From NCBI GenBank assembly GCA_030427205.1, contig JAUHXC010000048.1, forward strand, positions 1-64,000: DNA of 64,000 nt, read 5' to 3'. The position numbers were made by a program, and so were the translations under genes. Under the pieces are notes generated by a model, which did not search any database, was not told the origin of the DNA, and was given only the letters and a program-made list of their open reading frames with translations. How positions within the stretch are numbered: the first letter of the stretch is position 1; each line of letters opens with the position of its first letter. The stretch is from a bacterium (lineage in GTDB: Bacteria; Myxococcota_A; Bradymonadia; UBA7976; UBA1532). Positions 62,943-64,000 of the stretch are shown piece after piece.

Positions 62943-63801
62943 CGTGTTTCTCCCCCTTCGTTGCCTGCCCGGGCAGGGCCTGGCGGCGCGCGCCGCGAGA
63001 GCGGTGCAGCCGCGGCGCCGGCTTGGGGCGCTCGAGCAGCCGCTGCGCGTCGAGCTGGTGCCGACCGTCGATACCCAGATGGCGGTAGACCACGCTCAGG
63101 TGGCGGGCGACGGCCCCCTGACCCACCCGCAGATAGGCCGAGATCTGGCGGTTGGTATAGCCGCGGGCGGCCAGACACGCGCAGTCGGCGGCGAGCGGCG
63201 ACAGCCCGCTCAGCAGATCGTCCAGGGTCGTGGCGTGCGGCGGATCGGTGCCCGGGCCCACCGGCGCGCGGGTGTAGAAGCCCGCCGGGCCGCCCGGCAG
63301 CCGGGGCAGCATCAGATCACCGGCGTAGGTCACCGCCCGCTCGAGCGCGTCGAGGCGCCGCCGGGCCAGCTCGCCGAACGGGCGCTGGCGGGCGAGCACC
63401 CACAGCGAGGCGCAGTCGGCTTCGGTGTGGAAGAGCCGCAGGCTGATCACCGGCAGCCCGCCGAACGGGCCGGCGAGCCCTGCGCCTTCGCCGGCGAGCT
63501 GCACCGCGTCGGGGTGCGCGAGGCGCGTATGCACCGCGTCGGCCATCTCGACGGTGGCCAGCCCGGCTCGGATGCGCCGGGTGCGCAGCCCGCGCACCGC
63601 CCCGCCCACCGCGCCGCCGCTCGCCGGGCGGAAGACCACGTAGCCCGCCGGCGCGTCGGTGGCGTCGAGCAGCACGAGCAGGGCGTGCTCGGCGAAGCGC
63701 CGGGGCTCGGTCAGGGCGTAGAGCCGCTCGATCCAGCCGAGCAACCGCTGCGGGTCGTCGAGGGTCAGCGTCGCCTCCAGTCGTCGAAGATCTCCGCTCA
63801 T
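62935..63801 (-). CDS. LuxR-type regulator (first of an overlapping pair)
   Basis: 288 residues. An N-terminal GAF-like region (HALLVLLDATDAPAGYVVFR) is followed by a C-terminal LuxR-type HTH, LSPLAADCACLAARGYTNRQ, then ISAYLRVGQGAVARHLSVVY and RHLGIDGRHQL. A basic tail ends the protein. It overlaps the next regulator, so the two are made together and could form a heteromer. Divergent or upstream targets are outside the window. Confidence 0.8.
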   Translation of the reverse strand: MSGDLRRLEATLTLDDPQRLLGWIERLYALTEPRRFAEHALLVLLDATDAPAGYVVFRPASGGAVGGAVRGLRTRRIRAGLATVEMADAVHTRLAHPDAVQLAGEGAGLAGPFGGLPVISLRLFHTEADCASLWVLARQRPFGELARRRLDALERAVTYAGDLMLPRLPGGPAGFYTRAPVGPGTDPPHATTLDDLLSGLSPLAADCACLAARGYTNRQISAYLRVGQGAVARHLSVVYRHLGIDGRHQLDAQRLLERPKPAPRLHRSRGARRQALPGQATKGEKHDE

Positions 63802-63927
63802 TGGAAGATAAGGAACAGTACCGAGCCCGCTTTCGTCAAGCGTCGGGCGCGCAATGTCAGCGCCCGCCCATCGGCCCGTCGGGTCGGCAGCGCGCTGTAC
63901 GGCCCGCCGGGCGCCCCGCCGGGCGGA

Positions 63928-63999
63928 TCAGGCGCCCTCGCCCAGCGGGCGATATTTCAGGTTGGCCGGCCGCTCGAAGACCATCGTATCGGCGGGCAC
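63928..63999 (-). CDS. 3' end of a gene entering from the right (23 codons visible)
   Basis: On the minus strand the frame entering from the window edge reads VPADTMVFERPANLKYRPLG and EGA before TGA at 63930-63928. Composition and position are consistent with the C-terminus of a protein. The family cannot be assigned. Its downstream neighbour, the LuxR gene at 63801, is on the same strand after 126 bp with no other feature. Confidence 0.5.
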   Translation of the reverse strand: MPADTMVFERPANLKYRPLGEGA

Positions 64000-64000
64000 C

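Overview
The window is a very GC-rich chromosomal segment, densely packed with short intergenic gaps and many 4-bp NTGA stop/start overlaps. Several features point to a Myxococcota/Bradymonadales-type deltaproteobacterium. These are many surface lipoproteins with Asp/Pro/Gly-rich or Cys-rich linkers, a MopE-type CNGxDDDxDG motif, thrombospondin type-3 (calcium) repeats ending in a MYXO-CTERM-like tail, Ser/Thr kinases of the PknB type, and menaquinone biosynthesis through MenF/D/C/E. The genus is an inference; no rRNA is present. Layout: 1-2.8 kb holds the 3' part of a giant low-complexity protein (Pro-Glu repeat, DGFGDP repeat, membrane segment, Uma2-like domain). 2.9-5.4 kb holds a PLP enzyme and a TPR protein. 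5.46-5.98 kb is a non-coding array of palindromes spaced 43-44 bp. 6.0-9.5 kb is a three-gene operon (HEPN-like protein, KGGVGRS ParA-like ATPase, second P-loop ATPase). 9.5-13.0 kb has regulators, a quinone-oxidoreductase-like enzyme and a membrane protein. 13.2-21.6 kb is a menaquinone operon: menF-menD-menA-menC-menE-polyprenyl synthase-menG. 22.4-27.3 kb has a membrane spermidine-synthase-like protein and an ABC exporter. 27.3-34.9 kb has lipoproteins, a TIGR02757 protein and a Ser/Thr kinase. 35.0-36.9 kb has an ECF sigma factor next to a MerR-B12 regulator (LitS/LitR-like pair). 37-40.5 kb has a tandem DUF4399 lipoprotein, an Asp/Asn hydroxylase-like protein and a divergent flavin halogenase. 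40.5-42.7 kb has rsmB, rpe and tRNA-Pro. 42.7-47.2 kb has a large Cys/Gly-rich lipoprotein and a sulfatase-fold membrane enzyme. 47.6-48.0 kb is tmRNA. 48.3-50.9 kb has two glycosyltransferase-like genes and folC. 50.9-53.5 kb has a CPBP protein, a lipoyl-PurE fusion and a membrane protein. 53.6-62.2 kb encodes envelope and secreted proteins, including a zinc metalloprotease lipoprotein and a 1265-residue TSP3-repeat protein. 62.3-64.0 kb has two overlapping LuxR-type regulators and the 3' end of another gene. The most noteworthy signal is a 160-bp MITE-like palindrome present twice (6486-6645 and 17312-17471). Each copy has 17-bp terminal inverted repeats and is flanked by a 4-bp direct repeat, GTGA or TTGA. 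That repeat is exactly the overlapping stop/start of two operonic genes, so the insertion leaves both the upstream stop codon and the downstream start codon intact. Other candidates for new biology are the 43-bp palindrome array, the lipoyl-domain/PurE-domain fusion, the HEPN-like/dual-ATPase operon, and a recurrent promoter form TTGACA-N17-TACCNT.
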